A DNA stretch of 64,000 nucleotides from CBCYMI01 sp965183855 (GCA_965183855.1 CBCYMI010000008.1:48848-112847); one strand, 5' to 3'; counted from the stretch's first letter, positions 38,688 through 48,133 are shown. A program made the numbers and translations. Notes: generated by a model from the letters alone, not told the origin.

Positions 38688-39255
38688 GAAACTGTCCAAG
38701 ATAACTAAGGTTTGTTATCTGAAATAGTATCAGAAAGAGCAGGTTTTTAAGCAAAGCGAAACAAGCTGATAAAATAGCTTGTTACAGACATGACAGCGCA
38801 TTGTGCGACCGAACGGGGCGCGGGGGGGGGGGGGGGGGTATATCGCAAAAGACATTAACCTATTTCTTTCAGTGATTTTGCAAAAGGATTGTCTTTCAAA
38901 TAGAGCAGAAATCTCATAAAGATTTCGGGGATGAGATTGAAGTTGACGAGAGGTGTTTTTTCGTGACGTTCGCAAAGATTAAGCATGGGAGAAACAGGCA
39001 AAACATCACCCATTTTTAGTTTGCTAAAGCGCATATACAGAGTATATACGAAAATGATCTGTATATTAATGCCCATTATTGAACGCAAGGAGATATAGAA
39101 CGACATTGTTTGGGTATTCTGCGTTGAATATGAGCGGTTTTAAGGACGGTCTGTATCTCAAAGAATTTTTTAGAAAGACATCATCACATCAACGCAATTA
39201 AAGCCAATAAAACAATTGGGCAAACAAGATATCAATTAATTAAATGAGACACCCC
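38688..39255 (+). mobile_element. Degenerate IS1595-like insertion sequence (copy 2), internally deleted
   Basis: About 568 bp with degenerate ends (GAAACTGTCCAA at the left; GGGGTGTCTCAT as the complement of the right). The flanks ATCCTAAT (38680-38687) and ATCCTGAT (39256-39263) look like an 8-bp target duplication with one later change. The left region (about 38700-38960) is nearly identical to copy 1, including CATAAAGATTTCGGGGATGA and the following GDEIEVDER-encoding bases; most of the C-terminal transposase region is missing. It lies between the two AGCS genes and contains a G17 run at 38822-38838. Confidence 0.82.
38822..38838. repeat. G17 homopolymer tract
   Basis: Seventeen consecutive G residues, preceded by GGGGCGC, occur in a locus of otherwise low GC. 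The tract replaces a short segment that in sister IS copies reads CAGATTGATGTAAATCACAA or similar. It is not in any intact reading frame. Its length could vary between cells by slippage, and assembly error is possible in such a run. Confidence 0.85.
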
Positions 39256-39382
39256 ATCCTGATTTTAAAAAATATTTCCATTTATTATAAAGCGTTGGAA
39301 AAATATAGAAAAACAATCACTTAACTTGCATTTATATTAGATATGATTTAGCTATATATTAAAAAATAGTTTCGAGGTTAAA

Positions 39383-40834
39383 ATGGAAACCATTGTTGAT
39401 ATTTTAAAATTTATAGAAAACAAAATCGTTTGGAGCCCTCTCTTAATTGTGATCTTATTTGGTACAGGACTATATCTCACAGTTCGATTGCGATTTATGA
39501 CTATTCGCCGAATTCCTACAGCAATCATGCTTGCAATTAAAAACAAAACAGAAGGACAAGATAAAGGGGAAATCTCACCAAGAGCTGCTTTGTTTACAGC
39601 ACTTTCTGCAACTGTTGGAACAGGAAATATAGCAGGGGTTGCAACAGCAATTGCAATTGGAGGACCAGGAGCAATCTTTTGGATGTGGATGACCGCTATT
39701 TTAGGCATGGCAACCAAATATTCTGAAGCGCTATTAGCTATTAAATTTAGAGAAACAGACAAAAACGGAAATACTGTTGGTGGTCCCATGTATTATATAA
39801 AAAATGGTCTCGGAAAAAAATGGAAATGGCTTGCCTTTGCGTTTGCAATTCTAACAAGTTTTGCTGCAATAGGAACGGGAAATATGATCCAGGCTTATGA
39901 AGTTACAAATGTTTTATATAGTAATACGAATTTTCTTGAACCTTGGACTATTGGCTTAATATTGTCTATTTTCGTTTTTTTTGTAATTATTGGAGGCATT
40001 AAAAGTATTGCTTCTATTGCATCAAAGCTTGTTCCTTTAATGGCAATTGCTTACTTTATATGCGCCGTAACCATTATCATTCTAAACATGGAACGCGTAC
40101 CATATGCATTTGAAATGATCTTTACAGATGCCTTCACAGGAACCGCTGCCGTTGGTGGATTTATTGGGGCACACTTTTTCCTTGTTATACAACACGGGGC
40201 TGATAGAGGATCTTTTTCAAATGAAGCAGGTCTTGGATCCGCTGCAATTGCACATGCTTCTGCGAAAACACATGATGCAACGCGTCAAGGCACAATCGCA
40301 ATGCTCGGATGTTTTATTGATACAATCATTGTTTGTACCCTAACAGCTCTCGTTATTTTAACTGCACCTCCTATTTTTGAATATGCAGGTAAAGTTCAAC
40401 AACATATTTTTGCTTCAGATATTGGCGTTCTCGGTCGATCAACAGGTGCTGAACTAACCTCAAAAGCTTTTTCATCAGGTCTTGCACAAATTGGCATTAA
40501 TGGTGGACAATGGATCGTGGTAATCGGTTTAATTGTTTTTGCGTTTACAACAATTCTGGGCTGGGCATTGTATGGAGAACGATCCATAGAGTTTCTCTTT
40601 GGTAAAAAAATAATTATTCCTTATCGTATCCTTTGGTGTTTTGCTGTTTTCTCTGGAGCATTGCTTGTTTATACAAAAGAGGGATCAGGACAAAAAATTG
40701 CCTGGTCAATTGCTTCAATCTGTAACGGACTCATGGCATGGCCAAACTTAATTGGTGTCCTTTTACTATCTGGTACGATCATTCGTGTATCCTATACTTC
40801 AGGAATTATTGGCAATAAAAAAACAAAAGAATAA
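39383..40834 (+). CDS. Sodium:alanine/glycine symporter, AGCS family (paralogue 2)
   Basis: This is a second AGCS amino-acid symporter of 483 residues. Key segments are LSATVGTGNIAGVATAIAIG, GGPMYYIKNGLGKKWKW, IIGGIKSIASIASKLVPLMA and GADRGSFSNEAGLGSAAIAHA. Compared with the first copy, many core segments are identical, but the periplasmic-type loop after VQQH and the C-terminus differ. AGGTTAAA precedes the ATG. The pair probably arose by tandem duplication, after which an IS relic was inserted between them. Both may feed tryptophan/alanine/glycine-type catabolism, but the substrate is not known. Confidence 0.93.
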   Translation: METIVDILKFIENKIVWSPLLIVILFGTGLYLTVRLRFMTIRRIPTAIMLAIKNKTEGQDKGEISPRAALFTALSATVGTGNIAGVATAIAIGGPGAIFWMWMTAILGMATKYSEALLAIKFRETDKNGNTVGGPMYYIKNGLGKKWKWLAFAFAILTSFAAIGTGNMIQAYEVTNVLYSNTNFLEPWTIGLILSIFVFFVIIGGIKSIASIASKLVPLMAIAYFICAVTIIILNMERVPYAFEMIFTDAFTGTAAVGGFIGAHFFLVIQHGADRGSFSNEAGLGSAAIAHASAKTHDATRQGTIAMLGCFIDTIIVCTLTALVILTAPPIFEYAGKVQQHIFASDIGVLGRSTGAELTSKAFSSGLAQIGINGGQWIVVIGLIVFAFTTILGWALYGERSIEFLFGKKIIIPYRILWCFAVFSGALLVYTKEGSGQKIAWSIASICNGLMAWPNLIGVLLLSGTIIRVSYTSGIIGNKKTKE

Positions 40835-41102
40835 TTGGCTTTAAAAATAAAATATCATTCTCTCTTTTTTTGTATTTAAGAGCTAAAACAAACCTTTTTT
40901 GATTTTACCTGGCTCATCAATTTTAAAAAGCAAAACTTGCATTCCTGTGTTTCCAATATTAATCTTTAAATTACAGTAATCAGGTTAAAGAGCTGTCTTG
41001 CTATAAAATTAACAAGTCATCAGCTTTTATCAAGATCTTAAAACGAAATTTGTCTTAAAAGAAAAAATATCATGACAAGCTTCAAAAAGGGATGATGCAT
41101 AT

Positions 41103-42137
41103 ATGGAAAACACAAGAATTTCTGAAATGAACAAAAAAAAAACAAGCTCTCCAAAATATAAAAAACATTGGGCACAAAAAAATGCGGAGGAATTATATCA
41201 ACAAAGCTTTCCAGACTTAATGTTTCAAGCACAAACCATTCATCGCCAAAACTTTAATCCAAATATTATTGAAAAAGCACAATTATTATCTATAAAAACA
41301 GGAGGGTGTCCTGAAGACTGCTCATATTGCAGTCAATCTGTTCACTCTAAAAAACCTATCAAAGCAACAAAATTAATGGATTTAGAATCAACACTTCAAG
41401 CAGCACAACAAGCTAAAAAAAATGGGGCAACCCGTTTTTGTATGGGAGCAGCCTGGCGTTCTTTAAAGAATCGAGACATGGATAAAGTATGTGACTTAAT
41501 CTCCGAGGTTAAAAGTTTAGGGCTTGAAACCTGCGTTACCCTCGGCATGATTAATGAAGAGCAAGCCAAAAAATTAAAACAAGCGGGTCTTGATTTCTAT
41601 AATCATAATGTTGATACTTCCGCTGAATATTATAAAAATATTATTACAACACGAACCTATCAAGATAGAATTGATACATTAGAAGCTGTTAGAACTGCAA
41701 ATATTAGTATCTGCTCTGGAGGTATATTAGGATTAGGAGAAAACCCAGAAGACAGAATTTCAATGCTTGTTACACTTGCAAACCTTCCAGAACCACCACA
41801 CTCTGTTCCAATCAATGCTTTGGTTCCTTCTCCAGGCACAAAACTTGGAAAAACAGATAAAAATAACATAGATCCTGTTGAGTTTGTAAAAATCATAGCA
41901 CTTGCACGAATTATGATGCCAAATTCTGTTATTCGATTATCTGCAGGACGTGAAAATATGTCCGAAAGTTTACAAACCCTTTGTTTCCTTGCAGGTGCAA
42001 ATTCCATTTTTATAGGAGAAAAGCTTCTTACCACAAAGAATGCATCAATTAATCAAGATCACGCTTTATTTGAAAAATTAGGAATTACAGGAGAAAAAAT
42101 TAAAACAGACTCTGTTCAAAAAAAACACATGAATTAA
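41103..42137 (+). CDS. bioB: Biotin synthase
   Basis: BioB is a radical-SAM enzyme that inserts sulphur into dethiobiotin. The radical-SAM cluster is CPEDCSYCSQS (CxxxCxxC), and the second-cluster region includes the CMGAAWR segment. YNHNVDTS, CSGGILGLGE and RLSAGRENMSESLQ are further family motifs. It has 344 residues, with about 15 extra Lys-rich residues at the N-terminus. No other biotin genes are visible in the window. The 268-bp gap before it (40835-41102) shows no gene. Confidence 0.97.
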   Translation: MENTRISEMNKKKTSSPKYKKHWAQKNAEELYQQSFPDLMFQAQTIHRQNFNPNIIEKAQLLSIKTGGCPEDCSYCSQSVHSKKPIKATKLMDLESTLQAAQQAKKNGATRFCMGAAWRSLKNRDMDKVCDLISEVKSLGLETCVTLGMINEEQAKKLKQAGLDFYNHNVDTSAEYYKNIITTRTYQDRIDTLEAVRTANISICSGGILGLGENPEDRISMLVTLANLPEPPHSVPINALVPSPGTKLGKTDKNNIDPVEFVKIIALARIMMPNSVIRLSAGRENMSESLQTLCFLAGANSIFIGEKLLTTKNASINQDHALFEKLGITGEKIKTDSVQKKHMN

Positions 42138-42165
42138 TTTTTAATAATCATATCTGGAAATAAAA

Positions 42166-42499
42166 ATGGTTAAAAAAACTAACAGCAGAAGAAGTCATTA
42201 AGAAAGTAAATAATTGGTCCTTATCAGACGAAAAAGAAGCAATTACCAAAACCTGGAAATTCAAAGACTTTAATCAGGCTTTTGGATTCATGAGCAAAAT
42301 AGCCTTAAAAGCAGAAAGTATGAATCATCACCCAGAATGGTTTAATGTATACAATCAGGTAAGAATTGTGTTAACGACACATGACTTAAATGGGTTATCC
42401 AGCCTGGATCTGGAAATGGCAGAATTTATAGATTCACACTCGATTAAAAAAACAGAGTTTATTGATAAAAATCAGCTTAATGCTATTAAAAACATCTGA
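42166..42499 (+). pseudogene. phhB: Pterin-4a-carbinolamine dehydratase with a frameshift in an A7 run at the start
   Basis: The main frame (to the stop at 42499) encodes a PhhB-like protein: LTAEEVIKKVNNWSL, TWKFKDFNQAFGFM and the diagnostic AESMNHHPEWFNVYNQV with its His pair. It recycles the pterin cofactor of aromatic amino-acid hydroxylases. The natural ATG at 42166 is in a different frame; between them is A7 (42172-42178). With six A's the start would read MVKKLTAEEV, as expected. So either this is a one-base insertion, a read error, or expression relies on slippage at the A7 run. The next in-frame ATG (42290) would lose about 40 residues. No hydroxylase gene is nearby. Confidence 0.82.
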
Positions 42500-42523
42500 T
42501 CATAATTTTTTAAGGATAAACTT

Positions 42524-43342
42524 ATGATATGTAAAAAAACAGTGTTAATTACAGGAGCTTCACGAGGAATAGGGGCTTCTCTTGCTGTTTCTTTTGCAAA
42601 AGCAGGATATGATCTGGTTTTAACGGCTCGTTCCAAAACAGGATTAGAAAAAACAGCAAGAAAAATAGCAGCGATACATCCTTCAAAATCAAACAAAAAA
42701 AAGAAGCCAGATATTTACTTGTTTCCAATGGATCTTACAAAAAAGGAAAGCCCAAAACAATTATTTAAAGAAATCCAAAATAAAAAAATTAATCTTAATG
42801 TTTTGGTCAATAATGCAGGCTTTGGTTATGTTGGTGATTTTAAATCAGAAAATTTAAATGATATTATTGAGATGATTCATCTTAATATTAGAGCTCTTAC
42901 AGAACTTTCATACCTTTTTCTTTCTCATTCCAATCCAAATAAAAATGGAATCTTAAATATTGCTTCAATTGCTGCATTTGAACCAGGACCTGGAGCAAAT
43001 GTATACGCTGCCAGTAAATCTTATGTCCTTTCTTTTTCAGAAGCTCTATATCAAGAGTTAAAAGATCAAAAAATACATGTAAGCAGCTTATGTCCAGGAG
43101 CAACCCAAACAGATTTTTTTAAACGTGCAAATGTAAAAAATAAAAGCCTATTACCAGATGTTCTTACACGCCATCCTGATTGGACAGCAGAAATTGCTGT
43201 TAGGCAATTTCATAAAAAAAAACGGGTTATTATTCCAGGAAAAATAGAAAATATCTCTCTTATCCTAACTCGTTTTTTGCCTAGATTTCTAAAATTAAAA
43301 CTAACTTATTTATTTACAAAAAAACAAACAAAAATTACATGA
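42524..43342 (+). CDS. Short-chain dehydrogenase/reductase
   Basis: This classical SDR has TGASRGIGASLAVSFAKAGY for cofactor binding, the NNAGFGYVGDF segment, the catalytic Ser region ILNIASIAAFEPGPGANVYA and the YAASKSYV Tyr-Lys pair. The C-terminal half has SSLCPGATQTDFFKRA. It has 272 residues, within the DltE-like group of SDRs; substrate unknown. AAGGA precedes the ATG, 25 bp after phhB, so it may be co-transcribed with phhB. An IS relic starts 16 bp after its stop. Confidence 0.9.
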   Translation: MICKKTVLITGASRGIGASLAVSFAKAGYDLVLTARSKTGLEKTARKIAAIHPSKSNKKKKPDIYLFPMDLTKKESPKQLFKEIQNKKINLNVLVNNAGFGYVGDFKSENLNDIIEMIHLNIRALTELSYLFLSHSNPNKNGILNIASIAAFEPGPGANVYAASKSYVLSFSEALYQELKDQKIHVSSLCPGATQTDFFKRANVKNKSLLPDVLTRHPDWTAEIAVRQFHKKKRVIIPGKIENISLILTRFLPRFLKLKLTYLFTKKQTKIT

Positions 43343-43357
43343 TATTGATCTTTTTTA

Positions 43358-44083
43358 GGAGCTGTCCCAGATAACCAAGATTTATTATCTGAAATGGGAT
43401 AAGAAAAAAATAAGGTAAACAAAATAAGCTAGATAGAATAGCTTGTTGCTGGCAACATAGCAAATTATGCGACCAAACGAGTTGGTATAAACCCAAGACA
43501 TCAGCTTATTTTTTTCAACGGTTTTGCGAAAAGATTACTTTATCTCCTGATATCTTAAGAGATTATATTTATCACATCAAATCATGAAAAAATCTCATAA
43601 CGGTCTCAAGAGTGGGATTGAAGTTGACGAAGAGTGTTTGGCAATATTTGCAACGCTTTTCCTACAAAGATGTGACAAGAAAAAAGGGTTGTTTTGGATT
43701 TACTAAAATGCAGATAGTGTATTTGTAGATATACTTCAAGTCAGATATTCATGCCCATTATTGAACACAATGAAGATTAGGATTGCATTATTTATACGGA
43801 TTGTTGAGTATTATACGTTGGATGTGAGTGACATTATTAAGCTCTTCTTGTATCACACCTTCAACACTGTTTGCAAAAAAACATAAATTACATGAATAAA
43901 TTGGGCGTTTCTGGAACCAAAGCAAATGCCACAATCATATATTTGGGTGTACCCAGAAAGGATTTTGAGATATTCTTAAAAGAATATACCCAGCAGGTTA
44001 ACTGCCCTAAAACTAAAAACGCAATTGAAACAAATAAAATAATGGGGTAAACAAGATATCAATTAATTAAATGGGACAGCACC
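43358..44083 (+). mobile_element. Degenerate IS1595-like insertion sequence (copy 3), best-preserved ends
   Basis: This 726-bp copy shows the clearest terminal inverted repeats: GGAGCTGTCCCA at 43358-43369 and TGGGACAGCACC at 44072-44083. Flanking bases TTTTTTA occur on both sides (43351-43357 and 44084-44090), a possible 7-8 bp target duplication. Transposase fragments (VGLKLTKSVW, then FWNQSKCH and DFEIFLKEYTQQ) are broken by stops and frameshifts. Subterminal sequences CCCAGATAACCAAGATTTAT and GATATCAATTAATTAAATGG are shared with the other copies and define the family. Confidence 0.87.
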
Positions 44084-44159
44084 TTTTTTATTTTAAGCTT
44101 TATAAGCCTTTTTATAAAGGATTATAAGAGGGTTCCAAATATCAAAAAAAGGATATAAT

Positions 44160-44576
44160 ATGTCTGTCTCTAATTTCTTTAGCCTGCCATTCTTATTAGG
44201 ATTTGAAACCTTTCAAACCAGGATAGAAGAGGCTTTAAAAAAACATGAATATTGCCAATTTCCTCCTTATAATATTCTTAAAAAAAATGAACACCATCTT
44301 CAACTTTTAATCGCTGTTGCAGGATTTGAAAAACAAGAATTAAGTATTATACATAAACAGAATTCATTAATTATAAAAGGAAAAAAACAACCTAAAAGTC
44401 ATCGAACTTATTTATATAATGGAATTACAAATCAGGAATTTAACCATTATTTTTTTCTAATGGAGGGCTCAAAACCTAACAAAGCAATTCTAAAAACAGG
44501 AATCTTAAAAATTGATATTCTACTGCCAGCTCCTTCAACACAAAACATAGAAATTGATATTATAGAGGAAGAATAA
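44160..44576 (+). CDS. Small heat-shock protein, Hsp20/IbpA family
   Basis: This alpha-crystallin-type chaperone holds unfolded proteins for refolding. The N-terminal FLLGFETFQTRIEEALKK and YPPYNI-like FPPYNILKKNEHHLQLLIAVAGF segments match the IbpA type of alphaproteobacteria. LIIKGKKQ and the ILKTGILKIDILLPAP segment are the core crystallin strands. It has 138 residues, slightly short. AAAGGATATAAT precedes the ATG. It is convergent with the smr gene. I see no clear ROSE-type RNA thermometer between the IS relic and the start; AAAAGGATATAAT could be part of a short one. Confidence 0.9.
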   Translation: MSVSNFFSLPFLLGFETFQTRIEEALKKHEYCQFPPYNILKKNEHHLQLLIAVAGFEKQELSIIHKQNSLIIKGKKQPKSHRTYLYNGITNQEFNHYFFLMEGSKPNKAILKTGILKIDILLPAPSTQNIEIDIIEEE

Positions 44577-44590
44577 ATAGAATATAAAAT

Positions 44591-44604
44591 AAAACTCTAG
44601 TTTT
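44591..44604. terminator. Small AT-rich hairpin between convergent genes
   Basis: AAAACT, two bases, then AGTTTT, followed by a T-rich run TATTTTTATAT and preceded by an A-rich run on the other side, so it could work in both directions as a weak terminator between hsp20 and smr. It overlaps the smr stop codon (44597-44599). Stem stability would be low. Confidence 0.3.
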
Positions 44605-45310
44605 TATTTTTATATGCATCCTCTACTATCTTTTTATATTTCCTTAAAAAAAGATAGTACGCTCCATTCCCTCCATGCCTTCTATGCGCAATTGCATAGC
44701 CATATAGATAAATAGATAAGGCTGGATTATTTAGCCATTTTGGTAATTGTTTGTTCAAAATTCCTTTTTTTTCTTGCTCTGAATCCTGAAAGAAAGCCCC
44801 TTGATTTATACCTGTTTTTTGACTTAATCCTTTTCCTGTTATAACTAACAAGCAGCGTGCATTATTCTGTTTTACTCTTTGTGTTAAGGTAATATATAAG
44901 CTTTGATATGCTTGTTCTTGTGTCAAACCATGAAAATCAAGAATAAAATCAATTTTAACTTGACCTTTTTGAACTTGTTTTAAATGATTAAGGTTCTGAA
45001 CATGGTCAGGTTTTTTTGAATAAAAAGATGTATTAGATCCACTCTTATTATCGCGTATGTTTTTTTCTTTAAACAAGTGATCTCTTTTCACAAGAGAGCT
45101 CTCCTCACGCGTTACAAAATATCCAGAATCATTTGTGTTAGAATCTATCATATTTTCTTTTTGATCTGTTTTTTTGATTTTTAAATAACGTTCCTGTTTT
45201 TTTCGAATATTATATGGCAAAGGCGTTATTGTTTTTTTAAACTCTTCCCATAAAAAATCGTCATCTTGTTCACAGGAAAACTCTTGTCCGAAAGGTTTGT
45301 CTTTTTTCAT
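44597..45310 (-). CDS. Smr/MutS2 C-terminal domain protein
   Basis: This Smr-domain protein probably has nuclease activity on nucleic acids; roles of stand-alone bacterial Smr proteins are little known. The domain lies in the C-terminal half: IDFILDFHGLTQEQAYQSL, LLVITGKGLSQK and the GGNGAYYLFLR end with RRHGG before it. The first half is charged and disordered, which makes it 237 residues long. In alphaproteobacteria it usually neighbours mltA, as here (38 bp after mltA). Confidence 0.88.
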   Translation of the reverse strand: MKKDKPFGQEFSCEQDDDFLWEEFKKTITPLPYNIRKKQERYLKIKKTDQKENMIDSNTNDSGYFVTREESSLVKRDHLFKEKNIRDNKSGSNTSFYSKKPDHVQNLNHLKQVQKGQVKIDFILDFHGLTQEQAYQSLYITLTQRVKQNNARCLLVITGKGLSQKTGINQGAFFQDSEQEKKGILNKQLPKWLNNPALSIYLYGYAIAHRRHGGNGAYYLFLRKYKKIVEDAYKNKN

Positions 45311-45348
45311 TTTAACAATGTATTTTTCCTTTTTTTACGAATATCAGA

Positions 45349-46674
45349 TTATCTATATTTTCTTGCTACAGAGTGAGGAAGTAAAACAGCCCACCTTGCT
45401 TCATTTTTCATAATTCCTGCTTCAAAGCCTGCTGTTTTTCCTGTACCAAAGAACAAATCCCCCCTAAGAACACCTTTAATTGCAGAACCACTATCTTGTG
45501 TAATCGTTAAAAGTCCTTTTTTCTGATAAGATATATGCGGTTTTTGGTTTTGATACTTTTTTTGATCAATCATGGTATTTGAATTTGATTCTGATATTTT
45601 ATATATTCTATATATAGGCTGATCTGTTAATATAGAAAGTTTGTTATTATATAAAGTTAGATTTTTCCCCTGATTTGTATACATAGGTAGATTTGTTTCG
45701 AGCCAAACTGGAACGCCAAAATCATGATATCTCTGATCAATTGCTAATGATGCTTTTTTGCGTAACGAAACGCCTTGAGCCCCAATCGGTCCTGTTCTAT
45801 TATTTCCAATAGGCTCTAGTTTGAAAAAAACATATCTGGGATTATAATCCATTAAAGCTTTTGTTTCTCTCTCTCCTGCTCCATACATCCATGCCTCTAT
45901 AGATTGTTTGGTTAAGCGAGTCGCTGAAATTTCTCCTCTTCTTATAAGCTCTTTTCCAATTGATTTATACTTATGACCATTATGTCCTGCAAATGCCACT
46001 CTATATTGGCGCCCATCTTTAAAAACAATCCTGCCACTTCCCTGGATTTGTAGAAAAAAAACCTCAGAGGGACGCCCCCAAGCTAAAATGTTTTTAGGAT
46101 TTTTGGTAATTTTTTTTCGTGTATAATATTTTGTATTTTTCTTTTTTAGGTGTAATCGTTCTGGCAAACCCAAAATAGGTTCGCTAAAAACTGATGTTTT
46201 AACAGGGTTTACATCAATAATAGGCTCATAATAGCCTGTTAAAAGACCTGTATAACTTGCTTTTTTTCCAAACTCATATAGAAAAAAAGGCTTGAAATTC
46301 TTTTCAAAAAATTGTCTTGCTCGTATCTCTGTGTTTTCCAAATAAAAAGCTTTATTGCATACTTTCTGCCAATCTCTAAAATTACCTGAATATTTCCCTA
46401 ACATTTTTTTTCTTCTGTACCCAGTCAGTATACGTTGTCTACAAGACTGACGAAAAGCCTCTAAAACAGGAGCTAACTTTGCACTTTTCCAACCATAAAG
46501 ATCCTTAAAACTTGCGGGTAAAAGGTTAATATTATTGTGTCCTGTTTTGTAAATCTGGCTTTTTGGACTCTCATATCTTTTAATTATATGATAAGATTCT
46601 GCATTCGTTATTGTAATGCTAATACATAAAAAGATAAGACAAAAAATTATTTTTTTAAAAAATTGCTCTTTCAT
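45349..46674 (-). CDS. mltA: Membrane-bound lytic murein transglycosylase A
   Basis: MltA cleaves glycan strands of peptidoglycan. The N-terminal signal-like segment is followed by the MltA domain with FTGYYEP-like LTGYYEPII, ILAWGRPSEVFFLQIQGSGR and the RVAFAGHNGHKYKSIGKEL segment. The C-terminal 3D domain ends in IKGVLRGDLFFGTG, where the catalytic Asp lies, then ARWAVLLP. It has 441 residues. No canonical lipobox Cys is clear in the signal region. It lies between a Tim44-like gene and smr, in the usual alphaproteobacterial order. Confidence 0.93.
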   Translation of the reverse strand: MKEQFFKKIIFCLIFLCISITITNAESYHIIKRYESPKSQIYKTGHNNINLLPASFKDLYGWKSAKLAPVLEAFRQSCRQRILTGYRRKKMLGKYSGNFRDWQKVCNKAFYLENTEIRARQFFEKNFKPFFLYEFGKKASYTGLLTGYYEPIIDVNPVKTSVFSEPILGLPERLHLKKKNTKYYTRKKITKNPKNILAWGRPSEVFFLQIQGSGRIVFKDGRQYRVAFAGHNGHKYKSIGKELIRRGEISATRLTKQSIEAWMYGAGERETKALMDYNPRYVFFKLEPIGNNRTGPIGAQGVSLRKKASLAIDQRYHDFGVPVWLETNLPMYTNQGKNLTLYNNKLSILTDQPIYRIYKISESNSNTMIDQKKYQNQKPHISYQKKGLLTITQDSGSAIKGVLRGDLFFGTGKTAGFEAGIMKNEARWAVLLPHSVARKYR

Positions 46675-46722
46675 TTTTTTAGCCTTTAAAAAGCAAATAT
46701 ATTAAAAAATAGGAAGATCTCT

Positions 46723-47304
46723 TTAAGCATCATGAGATACAGTATCTAAAATCCAATTTGGGTTTTTATTTCCTATTTTTCTTTTAAAGCCCCATATTTC
46801 TTCTGTATCTTCAAGACAAAGTCTATCTTCTTTTTGCTCTCTTGTTTTTATAATTGCCTTAAAGCGAACAAAAATATATGCAAAATTATCTTCGATCTCT
46901 GCACGATCAATATCAGCTGAAAGAATTTTTAATTCTTCTAGTCTTACGCTATAATCTTTTTCTCGTTTTTTAATTTCATCATTATACAGGTTAAAAACAT
47001 CTTCGGAAACCAATTTCTGCATTTTTCGTGTATTTCCCTCAATAAATGCTTTAACAATCCATTCATAAGCTATATTTGCTCCTGATAAAAACCTAACAGA
47101 ATCAAAAGAAGGATCTTTGGATGCCAGTTTCATTAAACTTTCCGAAGCAGGCCCCTTCATTATTTTGTCTTGTTTATTCAAACTTTTCGGTTTAGCTTGC
47201 ATTTTAGGTTTGTCTGGCATTTTACCAATCGGTTTTCCTAAAACAGAGTTGAAAACAAAAATTACAACTACTGCGATAATAAGATAAATAACTAACTGCA
47301 TCAT
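46723..47304 (-). CDS. Tim44-like domain membrane protein
   Basis: This alphaproteobacterial protein has an N-terminal transmembrane helix (residues about 5-22), a Lys-rich linker, and a C-terminal Tim44-like domain: AYEWIVKAFIEGNTRKMQKL, then NFAYIFVRFKAIIKTRE and ENTEEIWGFKR-like DTEEIWGFKRKI with the final WILDTVSHDA. It resembles the mitochondrial import-motor subunit Tim44, but its bacterial role is not settled. It has 193 residues. It is divergent from secB, a common arrangement, hinting at a role near protein translocation; that is inference. The 327-bp gap between them holds no gene. Confidence 0.9.
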   Translation of the reverse strand: MMQLVIYLIIAVVVIFVFNSVLGKPIGKMPDKPKMQAKPKSLNKQDKIMKGPASESLMKLASKDPSFDSVRFLSGANIAYEWIVKAFIEGNTRKMQKLVSEDVFNLYNDEIKKREKDYSVRLEELKILSADIDRAEIEDNFAYIFVRFKAIIKTREQKEDRLCLEDTEEIWGFKRKIGNKNPNWILDTVSHDA

Positions 47305-47631
47305 GAATATAAGCCTTCAAATAGAAAAACGTGTTTCAAAAGAAATTATATCTAAATCATTTTGTTTTGGTTAATCTTTTCTGTTTTTATGTAAAAGATC
47401 TCTTCTGATTTTATGTATAAACTAATTTTTATAAAATCTCAAAAAAATCTTGCGGTTTTTAAAAAATAAATTAGTTGGTTTAAAATATCATTCTAAATTG
47501 AAAATGCACTCCATAGATAAAAGTAATCATAATAAATTAAATATTGTCGAACATCATTTCTCATGCTAGGAGAATTCTTAAGCAAAATTACACAGCTATT
47601 TAATAAACATTTGAATTAAGGCTATTTCATC

Positions 47632-48087
47632 ATGTCCGAAACAGAAGTAAACACGACACCTCAAATCAAAATTCTTGCCCAGTATGTTAAAGATTCTTCT
47701 TTTGAAAACCCAAACGCACCTCAATCTCTTCAATCTGATAAAGAACAACCAGAAATTAACCTAAATGTTAATGTTCAAGCAAAAGAAGCTCAAAACAATA
47801 TTATAGAAGTTTCATTAATTATAAAAGCAGACGCAAAACGTAAAACAGAGATTGTTTTTATTGCTGAACTAGAATATGCAGGATTGTTCTCATTTGTTAA
47901 TATTGAGAAAGAAAATCAAAAGCCTTTTGTGTTAATTGAATGTCCAAGATTGCTTTTCCCTTTTGCCCGTCAAATTTTCTCTGAGATTATAGGTCATGGA
48001 GGATATCCCCCTTTAATGCTTGAGCCAATAGATTTCACAGCTCTTTACAATTCTCAAAACCAGGTAGAAAAAGAAAATTTGAATTAA
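47632..48087 (+). CDS. secB: Protein-export chaperone SecB
   Basis: SecB keeps preproteins unfolded and delivers them to SecA. Characteristic segments are IKILAQYVKDSSFENPNAP, the beta-strand ELEYAGLFSFVNI and CPRLLFPFARQIFSEIIGHG, followed by GGYPPLMLEPIDFTALY. It has 151 residues, as usual in alphaproteobacteria. Its own promoter is probable since the neighbours face away on one side and converge on the other. dnaQ converges with it. Confidence 0.97.
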   Translation: MSETEVNTTPQIKILAQYVKDSSFENPNAPQSLQSDKEQPEINLNVNVQAKEAQNNIIEVSLIIKADAKRKTEIVFIAELEYAGLFSFVNIEKENQKPFVLIECPRLLFPFARQIFSEIIGHGGYPPLMLEPIDFTALYNSQNQVEKENLN

Positions 48088-48133
48088 TATAAAAACATGA
48101 ATTATTGAGAGTTATCTTTGTTAAAATTTTATG

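Noticed and set aside
39352..39789. 145-residue open frame opposite the second AGCS gene
   Set aside because: A similar antisense frame occurs opposite the first AGCS copy; both result from the conserved coding sequence.
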